From JAVVHE01 sp032249695 (GTDB lineage: Bacteria > Pseudomonadota > Alphaproteobacteria > Sphingomonadales > Sphingomonadaceae), in contig JAVVHE010000004.1 in assembly GCA_032249695.1 (NCBI GenBank), positions 62,001-126,000 on the forward strand: DNA of 64,000 bases, given 5' to 3'. The stretch's first letter is position 1. Every line of letters starts with the position of its first letter. Positions 42,444-49,811 of this stretch are shown in pieces. The notes below the pieces were generated by a model. The model did no database searches. It saw nothing but the letters and a program-made list of their open reading frames with translations, and was not told where the DNA came from. The position numbers and the translations under genes are program-made.

Positions 42444-43225
42444 GCCGGATCGACCTCAACGCCGACCTGGGCGAGGGCTATGGTCCGTGGTCGATGGGCG
42501 ACGACGCGGCGATGCTGGGGATCGTCACCTCGGCCAACCTCGCCTGCGGCGGCCATGCGAGCGACCCCGAGACGATGTTCCGCACGCTGCGGCTCGCCGC
42601 CGAGCGCGGCATCGCGGTGGGCGCGCACCCCAGCTACCCCGACCGAGAGGGCTTCGGCCGCCGCCGCCTGCCCTGCCAGCCCGCCGAGATCGAGCGCTTC
42701 GTTGCCGCGCAGACCGGAGCGCTGATCGCGGTCGCTGCGCTCGCGGGGGCGCGCGTCGGCTATGTGAAGCCGCACGGCGCGCTCGCCAACGTTGCGAGCG
42801 AGGACCGTCGTGTCGCCGATGCGATCGTCCGCGCGGTGCGCGCGATCGGCGGGCTGGCGGTGCTCGCGATCTCCGGCACCGAACTGGAGCACGCGGCGCG
42901 CGCGGCGGCGTTGCCCGTCTACCGCGAGATTTTCGCCGACCGCGGCTATACGGCCGCGGGCAATCTCGTGCCGCGCGGCGAGCCGGGTGCGCTGATCGAC
43001 GACCCCGCGGCCGCCGCTGCCCGGCTGCTGCGCTTCGTGGAAACCGGCCGCATGGCAACCATTGACGGCGGCTCGGTCGCGCTCGGCGCCGATTCGGTCT
43101 GTGTTCACGGCGACAGCCCGCACGCGGTGGCGATGGCCCGCACCGTCCGCGCGGCGCTGGAGAGCGCGGGCGTGCTAGTCGCTCCGTTCATTATAGCCGG
43201 GGCGTCAGCCGCGCGCGCGGCATGA
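42440..43225 (+). CDS. pxpA: 5-oxoprolinase subunit PxpA (LamB/YcsF family), apparent CTG start
   Basis: This 261-residue protein has the full LamB/YcsF signature: SRIDLNADLGEGYGPW at the N-terminus, SANLACGGHASD, AVGAHPSYPDREGFGRR, YVKPHGALAN and DRGYTAAGNLVPRGEPGALI. With PxpB and PxpC it forms the ATP-dependent 5-oxoprolinase that opens 5-oxoproline to glutamate. No ATG, GTG or TTG occurs in frame between 42188 and the family N-terminus; the first in-frame codon at the right place is CTG 42440, overlapping the upstream stop as CTGA. ATG 42494 would cut off the essential N-terminal motif. Confidence 0.92.
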   Translation: MSRIDLNADLGEGYGPWSMGDDAAMLGIVTSANLACGGHASDPETMFRTLRLAAERGIAVGAHPSYPDREGFGRRRLPCQPAEIERFVAAQTGALIAVAALAGARVGYVKPHGALANVASEDRRVADAIVRAVRAIGGLAVLAISGTELEHAARAAALPVYREIFADRGYTAAGNLVPRGEPGALIDDPAAAAARLLRFVETGRMATIDGGSVALGADSVCVHGDSPHAVAMARTVRAALESAGVLVAPFIIAGASAARAA

Positions 43226-43905
43226 GCGCCGGCCCGGCGGTCCGCCCCGCCGGGGACGCAGCGATGCTGGTGGCGTTCGGCACTGCGATCGACGACGCTG
43301 TGTTCGCGCGCGTGCTGGCGCTCGACGCCGCGCTGTCCGCCGATCCGCCGCCGGGCGTCGTGGAGACGGTCCCCGCCTACGCCTCGCTGCTCGTCCACTA
43401 TGATCCGCTGCGGACCCGCCCCGACGAGCTTCAGCGCGCGCTGCTCGACGCCGCGGCGCAGGCCCGTCCACAACCGCTGACCGGCCGCGAGCACAGAGTG
43501 CCCGTATGCCACGCGCCCGAGTTCGCGCCCGACCTGCCCGCGGTCGCGGAGCAGGCGGGCCTGACCGAGCGCCAGGTGATCGCAGCCCACGGCGCGGCCG
43601 ACTACCGCGTCTACATGTATGGCTTCGCTCCGGGTTACGCCTATCTGGGCGGCGTGCCGCGAGCGCTTCGGCTGCCGCGCAAGCCCGAGCCGGTGCGCGG
43701 CGTGCCCGCCGGCGCGGTGATGATCGCGGGCGCGCAGGCGCTGGTGACGACGCTCACCATGCCGAGCGGCTGGTGGGTGATCGGCCGCTCGCCCGCGCGG
43801 CTGCTCGATCTCGCTGCACAGCGCCCATCGCCGTTCGATCCCGGCGACCGCGTGCGCTTCGTCGCTGTCGACCGTGCCGAGTTCGACCGGCTGGCGGCTG
43901 CGTGA
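43222..43905 (+). CDS. pxpB: 5-oxoprolinase subunit PxpB
   Basis: This 227-residue protein belongs to the allophanate hydrolase subunit 1 family: RPAGDAAMLVAFG, a middle region HRVPVCHAPEFAPDLP, MYGFAPGYAYLGGVP, and GWWVIGRSPARLLD. It forms a complex with PxpC. ATG 43222 overlaps the pxpA stop by four bases. The three pxp genes are in the standard order and tightly packed. Confidence 0.94.
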   Translation: MSAGPAVRPAGDAAMLVAFGTAIDDAVFARVLALDAALSADPPPGVVETVPAYASLLVHYDPLRTRPDELQRALLDAAAQARPQPLTGREHRVPVCHAPEFAPDLPAVAEQAGLTERQVIAAHGAADYRVYMYGFAPGYAYLGGVPRALRLPRKPEPVRGVPAGAVMIAGAQALVTTLTMPSGWWVIGRSPARLLDLAAQRPSPFDPGDRVRFVAVDRAEFDRLAAA

Positions 43906-43915
43906 GGCGCGCGCC

Positions 43916-44911
43916 ATGACCGTGGCGCGGCTGCGCGTCGTCGCAGCGGGGCCGCTGACGACGGTGCAGGACCGTGGACGCTTCGGGCTGATGCGATTTG
44001 GCGTGCCGTGGTCGGGCCCGGTCGACCCGCTGGCCTTCGCGGCCGCGCAGGCGGCCGCCGCAACCCCGCCCGGCGCGCCGGCAATCGAGCTATCGCGCGG
44101 CGGGCTGGCGCTGAGCGTTCAGGACTGCGCGCTCGGCTTCGCGCTGACGGGCGACGGCTTCCGCGCGGTGCTGAACGGAGTGGACCTCGGCGCGTGGATC
44201 GCTGGCGCGCTGACCGCGGGCGACCGGCTGAGAGTGCGCGACAGCGGCGAGGGCAACTGGGCGTATCTTGCGTTCGGCGGCGTGCTGGACGCGCAGCGCT
44301 GGGCGGGGAGTGCAGCGACGCTGGCGCTCTCCAACCTCGGCGGCGGCCGGATCGAGGCCGGAGCCGAGCTGCTCGTCGCCGAGCCCGCTCCGCCGCTCGG
44401 CGACCCCCGCCCGCTGCCGCGCCCGGAGGCGGCGGACGGCCCGATCCGCGCGGTGTTGGGGCCGCAGGACCAGCATTTTCCGCCGCACGCGCTCGCCGCG
44501 CTGACGAGCGAGGCGTTCGCGCTCACTCCGCGCATGGATCGGATGGGCGCGCGCCTCGCCGGGCCACCGCTGGTGCCGACCGGGATCGCGATGCTCTCCG
44601 AAGGGGCGGCGCGCGGCTCGGTGCAGGTCGACGGCAGCGGCGTGGCGTCGGTGCTGCTCGCCGACCACCAGACCACCGGCGGCTATCCGAAGATTGCCAC
44701 CGTCATCGGCCCCGACCTCGCCCGCCTCGCCCAGCTACCCCCGGGCAGGCCCTTCCGCTTCGCGCTGGTCACGCCCGAGGCTGCCAACCGCGCCGCGCGC
44801 GAACATGCCGCCGCGCTGACCGCCGATCTCAACCGCCTGACCAAGCCGGCGAGCCTCGACGCACGCCTCCGGACCGCAAACCTCATCAGCGGAGCCATCA
44901 GCGCCAGCTAG
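43916..44911 (+). CDS. pxpC: 5-oxoprolinase subunit PxpC (biotin-dependent carboxyltransferase family)
   Basis: This 331-residue protein has the family start LRVVAAGPLTTVQDRGRFG, then GVPWSGPVDPLAF, AIELSRGGLAL, the central VLGPQDQHFP region and DHQTTGGYPKIATVIGPDL. It is the allophanate hydrolase subunit 2-type partner of PxpB. ATG 43916 lies ten bases after the pxpB stop. No glutamate or amino-acid permease gene follows; a strong GC hairpin lies about 95 bases downstream. Confidence 0.94.
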   Translation: MTVARLRVVAAGPLTTVQDRGRFGLMRFGVPWSGPVDPLAFAAAQAAAATPPGAPAIELSRGGLALSVQDCALGFALTGDGFRAVLNGVDLGAWIAGALTAGDRLRVRDSGEGNWAYLAFGGVLDAQRWAGSAATLALSNLGGGRIEAGAELLVAEPAPPLGDPRPLPRPEAADGPIRAVLGPQDQHFPPHALAALTSEAFALTPRMDRMGARLAGPPLVPTGIAMLSEGAARGSVQVDGSGVASVLLADHQTTGGYPKIATVIGPDLARLAQLPPGRPFRFALVTPEAANRAAREHAAALTADLNRLTKPASLDARLRTANLISGAISAS

Positions 44912-45468
44912 GCACACCGCCCAGCGCCCGCCACGGCGCATGGCGCAAGGCGGCCCGACGCGGCCGCTTGGCAGCGGCGACGCCTGGCGGGCTTGAAACC
45001 GGAACCCCCGGCCCGGAGTGGCGGGCCGGGGGGTGCGGCTGGGCGGAAGGGCAAGCGACGGGCGTCCGGGCCGCTAAGCCCGGCATACCATGAGACCGGC
45101 ATCAGATACTTTATGTTCGCAGAGCCTCTGACCCCGGCCCCGCTTGTAGGGCGTGTGCCGCCCCGCCGGTCTCGCGTCGCATCTCCTTCCACCGTCACCG
45201 AACAGCCCGCCGCACGAGCGGACCGCCGACTAAGCCCGGCCGCGCCACTCGCGCCGCACCCGACCTGAGCGCGAGAGGACGCCCGCATGTCCTACAAGTC
45301 AAGCGCAAAAGAACCGGTCTGGTTATGGGACGGCGGCGTCAGCGAGGAGCGGGTGCGCTTCGGCCATCGACTGCAGGTCGCCAAGCGGAAAGCGTGTCGC
45401 CGAGTCGTCGGCGTCGCCGCCGGATCAGCGGCGGGGCCGGCCCGGCGGCCTGCCCCCGCCACTTGGCT
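44912..45468. other. 557-base gap between pxpC and pnp without a confident gene
   Basis: The gap separates two convergent transcripts. It contains an 11-base-stem hairpin (45005-45032), a smaller hairpin CCGGGC/GCCCGG near 45065-45082 and otherwise unstructured GC-rich DNA. An open frame starting at ATG 45287 has a purine-rich GAGAGGA seven bases upstream, but it runs straight into the antisense of the pnp repeat tail, so I do not call it a gene. No tRNA or known small RNA was recognised. Confidence 0.5.
45005..45032. terminator. Strong GC hairpin downstream of pxpC
   Basis: CCCCCGGCCCG (45005-45015) pairs perfectly with CGGGCCGGGGG (45022-45032) around a six-base loop. No T-run follows, so it is not a classical terminator, but an 11-pair GC stem between convergent genes is likely to stop or protect transcripts. 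Confidence 0.5.
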
Positions 45469-48033
45469 TCAGCTCCGCCGGCGGCGGGGCTTGGTCTCGC
45501 CCGCGTCGTCGTCGTCATCGCTGCGGATCGCTGCGCCTGCGAGGAAATCGGGTGCTGCGAAGTCCGGATCGCGGCCGCCACGCGAACGATCGCCCGAGCG
45601 CGGGCGATCGTCGTCGCGGCGAGCGCGGTCGTCCGAGCGCGGGCGATCGTCGTTGCGGCGCGGGCGGTCGTCGTCTCGGCGGGCACGGTCGTCGCGGTCG
45701 TCCGGCTGCGGGCGGTCATCGTCGCGCCGCGGTCGGTCATCATCGCGGCGGGGCCGGTCGTCCGAGCGCGGACGGTCATCGTCGCGCCGCGGGCGGTCGT
45801 CGCCCCGCGGGCGGTCATCGCGGCTGCGATCACCGTCGCGGCGCGGGCCGCGATCGCCGTCGCGGCGCGGGCCACGGTCGCCGTCGCGGCGCGGGCCGCG
45901 GTCACGGTCGCCGCCCTCGCGCGGCGGGCGCGTGTCCTCCAGCTCGGCGCCGGTCTCCTGGTCTACCAGCCGCATCGACAGTCGGATCTTGCCGCGCTCG
46001 TCGATGCCCAGCACCCTCACCTTCACCGGCTGGCCTTCGGTCAGCACTTCGCTCACCTTGGCGACGCGCTCGTTCCGGATCTCGGAAATGTGGACGAGGC
46101 CGTCCTTCGCGCCCATGAAGTTCACGAACGCGCCGAAATCGACCATCGACACGACCTTGCCCGAATAGACCTTGCCCACCTCCGGCTCGGCGACGATGCC
46201 GATGATCCAGTTCCTCGCAGCTTCGATCTTGGCGGAGTCGCTCGACGCGATCTTGATCGTGCCGTCATCCTCGATGTCGACCTTCGCGCCGGTCTCGGCG
46301 ACGATCTCGCGGATCACCTTGCCGCCCGTGCCGATCACCTCGCGGATCTTGTCCTTGGGGATCGTCATCGTCTCGATGCGCGGCGCGTGCTGGCTGAGCT
46401 CGCCGCTAATGCCCGACAGCGCCTTGTCCATCTCGGCGAGGATGTGCGCGCGGCCTTCATTCGCCTGCGCGAGCGCGACGCGCATGATCTCTTCGGTGAT
46501 GCCCGCGATCTTGATGTCCATCTGGAGCGACGTGATGCCCTGGCTGGTGCCGGCCACCTTGAAGTCCATGTCGCCGAGGTGATCCTCGTCGCCCAGGATG
46601 TCGCTGAGGACCGCGAAGTCCTTGCCTTCCAGGATCAGGCCCATCGCGATGCCCGACACGCTGCGCTTCAGCGGCACGCCCGCGTCCATCAGCGCCAGCG
46701 CGCCGCCGCACACGGAGGCCATCGAACTTGAGCCGTTCGACTCGGTGATGTCCGAGATGACGCGGATCGTATAGGGGAACTCGGCCTTCGACGGCAGCAC
46801 CGGATGCAGCGCGCGCCAGGCAAGCTTGCCGTGGCCCGTCTCGCGGCGGCCCGGCGCGCCGAAGCGGCCGACTTCGCCCACGCTGTAGGGCGGGAAGTTA
46901 TAGTGCAGCAGGAAGTTCTGGTGGCTGACTCCGTAAATGGCGTCGATCATCTGTTCGTCGTCCGCTGTCCCCAGCGTCACCGAAACCAGCGCCTGCGTCT
47001 CGCCGCGGGTGAACAGCGCCGATCCGTGCGCACGCGGCAGGACCGCCACCTTGCTGTCGATCGCGCGCACCTGGTTCAGGGCACGGCCGTCGATGCGGCG
47101 TTTTTCCTTCAGGATCGCGCCGCGGACGATTTCGGCTTCCAGCTTCTTCAGAAGTTTGATCGCCTTCATCTGCGTCTGGCCGTCCTGATCGGCAAACGCG
47201 TCCTTGGCCTTGGCCTTGACAAGCTCCAGCTGCTCGCGGCGGCTGGACTTGCCGAGCGTCTTGTAGGCGGCGTCGATCTCGGCGCCCACCAGAGGGCGGA
47301 GCTTCGACAGGATCGCGTCGTCGTCGGTCTTCTTGACGTCCCACGGCTCCTTGGCGGCCTGCTCGGCCAGCTTGATGATCGCATCGATGACCGCCTGCGA
47401 CTGGGACTTGGCGAACATCACCGCGCCAAGCATCACCTCCTCGGACAGCTCCTTCGCTTCCGATTCGACCATCATCACGGCCTCGGCGGTGGCTGCGGCG
47501 ACGAGATCGAGCTCGGAGGTCTCCAGCTGCTCGCGGCTGGGGTTCAGGACGTATTCGCCGTCGATATAGCCGACACGGGCGCCGCCGATCGGGCCCATGA
47601 ACGGCACGCCGCTGAGCGTCAGCGCCGCGGAGGCCGCGACCATCGCCACGATGTCGGGCTCGTTCTCGCCGTCATAGCTGAACACCTGCGCGATCACGTT
47701 GATCTCGTTGTAGAACCCCTCGGGAAAGAGGGGGCGGATCGGGCGGTCGATCAGGCGGCTGGTCAGCGTCTCGTGATCGGTGGGGCGGCCTTCGCGCTTG
47801 AAGAACCCGCCCGGAATGCGCCCGGCGGCGGAGAACTTCTCCTGATAATGGACGGTCAGCGGGAAGAAATCTTGCCCTTCCTTCACCGACTTGGCGGCCG
47901 TGACGGCACAGAGGACGACGGTTTCACCGTAGGTCGCCAGCACGGCGGCATCGGCCTGCCGCGCGACGCGCCCCGTCTCTAGGGTCAGCGTACGCCCACC
48001 CCATTCGACCGAAACGGTCTTAATATCGAACAT
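45469..48033 (-). CDS. pnp: Polyribonucleotide nucleotidyltransferase (PNPase) with long Arg/Asp repeat tail
   Basis: This 854-residue protein is PNPase, the phosphorolytic 3'-5' exoribonuclease. It has two RNase PH domains (MFDIKTVSVEWGGRTLTLET; RSVSGIAMGLILEG), a KH domain (TIPKDKIREVIGTGGKVIRE) and an S1 domain (YSGKVVSMVDFGAFVNF). The last 150 or so residues, after LVDQETGAELEDT, are low-complexity repeats of the type RRDDDRPR and RRDGDRGP, ending in a basic tail. The family is usually about 700-800 residues. ATG 48033 has AAGGA eight bases upstream; the upstream open frame is not used. It is the third gene of truB-rpsO-pnp. Confidence 0.97.
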   Translation of the reverse strand: MFDIKTVSVEWGGRTLTLETGRVARQADAAVLATYGETVVLCAVTAAKSVKEGQDFFPLTVHYQEKFSAAGRIPGGFFKREGRPTDHETLTSRLIDRPIRPLFPEGFYNEINVIAQVFSYDGENEPDIVAMVAASAALTLSGVPFMGPIGGARVGYIDGEYVLNPSREQLETSELDLVAAATAEAVMMVESEAKELSEEVMLGAVMFAKSQSQAVIDAIIKLAEQAAKEPWDVKKTDDDAILSKLRPLVGAEIDAAYKTLGKSSRREQLELVKAKAKDAFADQDGQTQMKAIKLLKKLEAEIVRGAILKEKRRIDGRALNQVRAIDSKVAVLPRAHGSALFTRGETQALVSVTLGTADDEQMIDAIYGVSHQNFLLHYNFPPYSVGEVGRFGAPGRRETGHGKLAWRALHPVLPSKAEFPYTIRVISDITESNGSSSMASVCGGALALMDAGVPLKRSVSGIAMGLILEGKDFAVLSDILGDEDHLGDMDFKVAGTSQGITSLQMDIKIAGITEEIMRVALAQANEGRAHILAEMDKALSGISGELSQHAPRIETMTIPKDKIREVIGTGGKVIREIVAETGAKVDIEDDGTIKIASSDSAKIEAARNWIIGIVAEPEVGKVYSGKVVSMVDFGAFVNFMGAKDGLVHISEIRNERVAKVSEVLTEGQPVKVRVLGIDERGKIRLSMRLVDQETGAELEDTRPPREGGDRDRGPRRDGDRGPRRDGDRGPRRDGDRSRDDRPRGDDRPRRDDDRPRSDDRPRRDDDRPRRDDDRPQPDDRDDRARRDDDRPRRNDDRPRSDDRARRDDDRPRSGDRSRGGRDPDFAAPDFLAGAAIRSDDDDDAGETKPRRRRS
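45560..45925. repeat. Degenerate coding repeats for the PNPase tail
   Basis: Several imperfect repeat units of 15 to 30 bases, such as CGGCGCGGGCCGCGATCGCC-like blocks at 45837-45910 and CGTCGCGCCGCGG blocks near 45720-45800, encode the RDGDRGPR and RRDDDRPR runs. They resemble a tandem array at first sight, but spacers are absent and the codons fit the pnp frame throughout. Confidence 0.7.
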
Positions 48034-48319
48034 GCAAAAATCCTTTCGTCGCCCCGGCCGCATTGCGGAGGCCTGTTTCGCTAAGTGCTTTGTGACGGGC
48101 GCACTCTTAGCCCTGATGCGGGCGACGGGCCACCCCTGCGCTGCGGGAGGCGCGGACCGCAATCGCTTCTCGCGACCGGCAGCGTCGGCCGGCGGGCGGG
48201 ACGGCTGGTCCTCACCAGAGACTGGACGATCGCGCCGGGAGGGAACGCTGCCCAGAAGCGGCGCACGCCGGCCCCGGCTTCGCTCGCCTCCCGGGCACGA
48301 GCGCGGCCCGCCTCAGCCG

Positions 48320-48589
48320 TTACTTCCGCAGGCCCAGCTTCGCGATCAGCGCCGAATAGCGCGCCTCGTCCTTGCGCTTCAGATAGTCCAGCAGCGCGCG
48401 GCGCTTGTTGACCATCAGCAGCAGGCCACGGCGCGAGTGGTTGTCCTTGGCGTGGGTCTTGAAATGCTCGGTCAGGTTGGCAATCCGCTCGCTGAGGATC
48501 GAGACCTGGACTTCGGGGGAGCCGGTATCGGTCTCGCCACGGGCGTTGTCGGCGATAAGCGCGGCCTTGCGCTCGGCAGTGATCGACAT
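48320..48589 (-). CDS. rpsO: 30S ribosomal protein S15
   Basis: The 89-residue protein is S15: MSITAERKAALIADNARG, DTGSPEVQVSILSERIANLT, HFKTHAKDNHSRRGLLLMVN, ending LIAKLGLRK. It binds 16S rRNA early in 30S assembly. It lies 20 bases after truB and 286 bases before pnp. That second gap contains GC-rich repeat-like DNA and the pnp ribosome-binding site but no recognised gene. Confidence 0.98.
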   Translation of the reverse strand: MSITAERKAALIADNARGETDTGSPEVQVSILSERIANLTEHFKTHAKDNHSRRGLLLMVNKRRALLDYLKRKDEARYSALIAKLGLRK

Positions 48590-48609
48590 GGGTTCATACT
48601 CCGCGAGCA

Positions 48610-49650
48610 TCAGGGAAGGTTGAAGCCCCGCTCCACGCGGATGCCGCCGCCATCGGCCACGACCAGCGCCACGGGGACGCCGGACAGGCAGGCAACGCAC
48701 AGGCCGTGTGAGCCGGGGCGGGGACCAAGCGCGCGTCCTTGCCGGAGCGCCATCGCCTCGTCGCCCGTGACCGCGAGAGCCGGGATGCCGTCCAGCCCAG
48801 CGGTCAGGGGAAGCACCGCTTCCCCAAGCATTCCGCCATCGCACAAGGCGGCCAGCTTGTCCACGGTGATGGCCCGGGCCTCAGCGAAGGGCCCGGCGCG
48901 CGCACGGCGGAGCATCGTGACGTGGCCTTCTGTGCCCACCGCGCGCGCGATGTCGCGCGCGAGGGAGCGGATATACGTGCCCTTCGACACGCGGGCAGAA
49001 AGGGTGACTTCGCAAAGCTCCTGCCCGGAACGCGAAGTGGGACCAGCCGCGGGCCGGTGGAGCGGATGCGGGCGCGAGGCGGCCGCGAAGGCGCCGATGA
49101 CCGTCGAGGCTCCGCTGCGCTGCGCGCCCTCTCCGCCGTCCGCTTCGCCGCCGGGCCCCCGCCCCGTGCCGGGGACGATCCGGAGGTCGTGCACCGTCAC
49201 CGCCCGCTCCGCGAGCTCCACAGCTTCGCCCGCCCGCGCCAGGGCGTAGGCGCGCTCGCCGCCCACCTTCAGCGCCGAATACGCCGGAGGGCGCTGGCGG
49301 ATCGGGCCGGTGAAGCTGGGCAGCACGGCGTGCAGCTGCTCGAGCGTGGGGCGGACGGTGCTGGTCCCGACGACCTCGCCCTCGGCATCGTCGGTCGCGG
49401 TCGCAGCGCCGAAGGCGATCGTGAAATCATAGGCCTTCTCGGCATCGAGCATCCGGCCGCAGAGCTTGGTCGCCTCGCCCAGCGCGATCGGCAGCACGCC
49501 GGTCGCCAACGGATCGAGCGTGCCGCCGTGGCCCGCCTTCACCCTGCCCCAGCCGGAGGCTCGCGCGAGTCGCTGCACCATGGCGACGGCCTGCGCGCTC
49601 GACATGCCCAGCGGCTTATCGAGCACGATCCAGCCGTGGGCCCCGGTCAC
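48610..49650 (-). CDS. truB: tRNA pseudouridine synthase B with repeat-derived insertion
   Basis: This 346-residue enzyme makes pseudouridine 55 in tRNAs. It has HGWIVLDKPLGMSSAQAV at the N-terminus, the catalytic motif GHGGTLDPLATGVLPIALGE, RPPAYSALKVGGERAYALAR, and SKGTYIRSLARDIA. About 50 residues rich in Gly, Arg and Pro are inserted between VTVHDLRIVP and LCEVTLSARVSKGTYIR, where other TruB proteins have a short loop; the DNA there is repeat-like. GTG 49650 starts next to the conserved N-terminus. The frame is open to GTG 49752, but that extension reads through another palindromic repeat. Confidence 0.93.
   Translation of the reverse strand: MTGAHGWIVLDKPLGMSSAQAVAMVQRLARASGWGRVKAGHGGTLDPLATGVLPIALGEATKLCGRMLDAEKAYDFTIAFGAATATDDAEGEVVGTSTVRPTLEQLHAVLPSFTGPIRQRPPAYSALKVGGERAYALARAGEAVELAERAVTVHDLRIVPGTGRGPGGEADGGEGAQRSGASTVIGAFAAASRPHPLHRPAAGPTSRSGQELCEVTLSARVSKGTYIRSLARDIARAVGTEGHVTMLRRARAGPFAEARAITVDKLAALCDGGMLGEAVLPLTAGLDGIPALAVTGDEAMALRQGRALGPRPGSHGLCVACLSGVPVALVVADGGGIRVERGFNLP
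49025..49180. repeat. Repeat-like insertion in the truB coding region
   Basis: The segment holds GC-rich inverted and near-inverted stretches of the kind seen between genes in this window (for example 51060-51150), including CCCCGCCCCGTGCCGGGG. It adds about 50 residues to TruB without breaking the frame. The exact borders are not clear. Confidence 0.5.
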
Positions 49651-49665
49651 GCCTCCGCCATGCCC

Positions 49666-49711
49666 GGCGCGCTCCCCCTCCGCCTGCGAGGGAGGGAACG
49701 CCGGAGCGCCC
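49666..49711. repeat. Palindromic repeat just upstream of the truB start
   Basis: GGCGCGCTCC at the left and GGAGCGCC at the right are near-complementary, and inner CCCCTCC/GGGAGGG arms extend the hairpin. It lies between truB and the divergent bkd operon and is open in the truB frame, which falsely lengthens that reading frame. Confidence 0.55.
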
Positions 49712-49717
49712 TTCGAT

Positions 49718-49770
49718 GCAACATTGTTGCTCAACCGCTTGCCCCTTCGCACCGCAGCAAGTTTGTTGCT
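49718..49770. promoter_or_regulatory. Pair of GCAA-N5-TTGC inverted repeats ahead of the branched-chain dehydrogenase operon
   Basis: GCAACATTGTTGC at 49718-49730 is a perfect palindrome with one central base. A second site, AGCAAGTTTGTTGCT at 49756-49770, shares the pattern GCAA-N5-TTGC. The centres are 39 bases apart, about 42 bases before the E1alpha start. Two matching dyads in front of an operon are typical of a dimeric regulator. The regulator is unknown; an Lrp-type protein would fit branched-chain amino-acid control, but this is inference. Confidence 0.5.
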
Positions 49771-49811
49771 TGACGCCTTCGCGCGCCCGCAGCACGCGCC
49801 CGACCAGCCTT

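Noticed and set aside
45560..45930. Possible CRISPR-like or satellite array
   Set aside because: The units differ in length, have no spacers and fit the pnp frame as RRDDDRPR-type codons.
45287..46731. Long plus-strand reading frames rich in Arg, Ser and Ala over the end of pnp
   Set aside because: They are the antisense of the PNPase repeat tail; high GC and Arg/Asp codons remove stop codons on the other strand.
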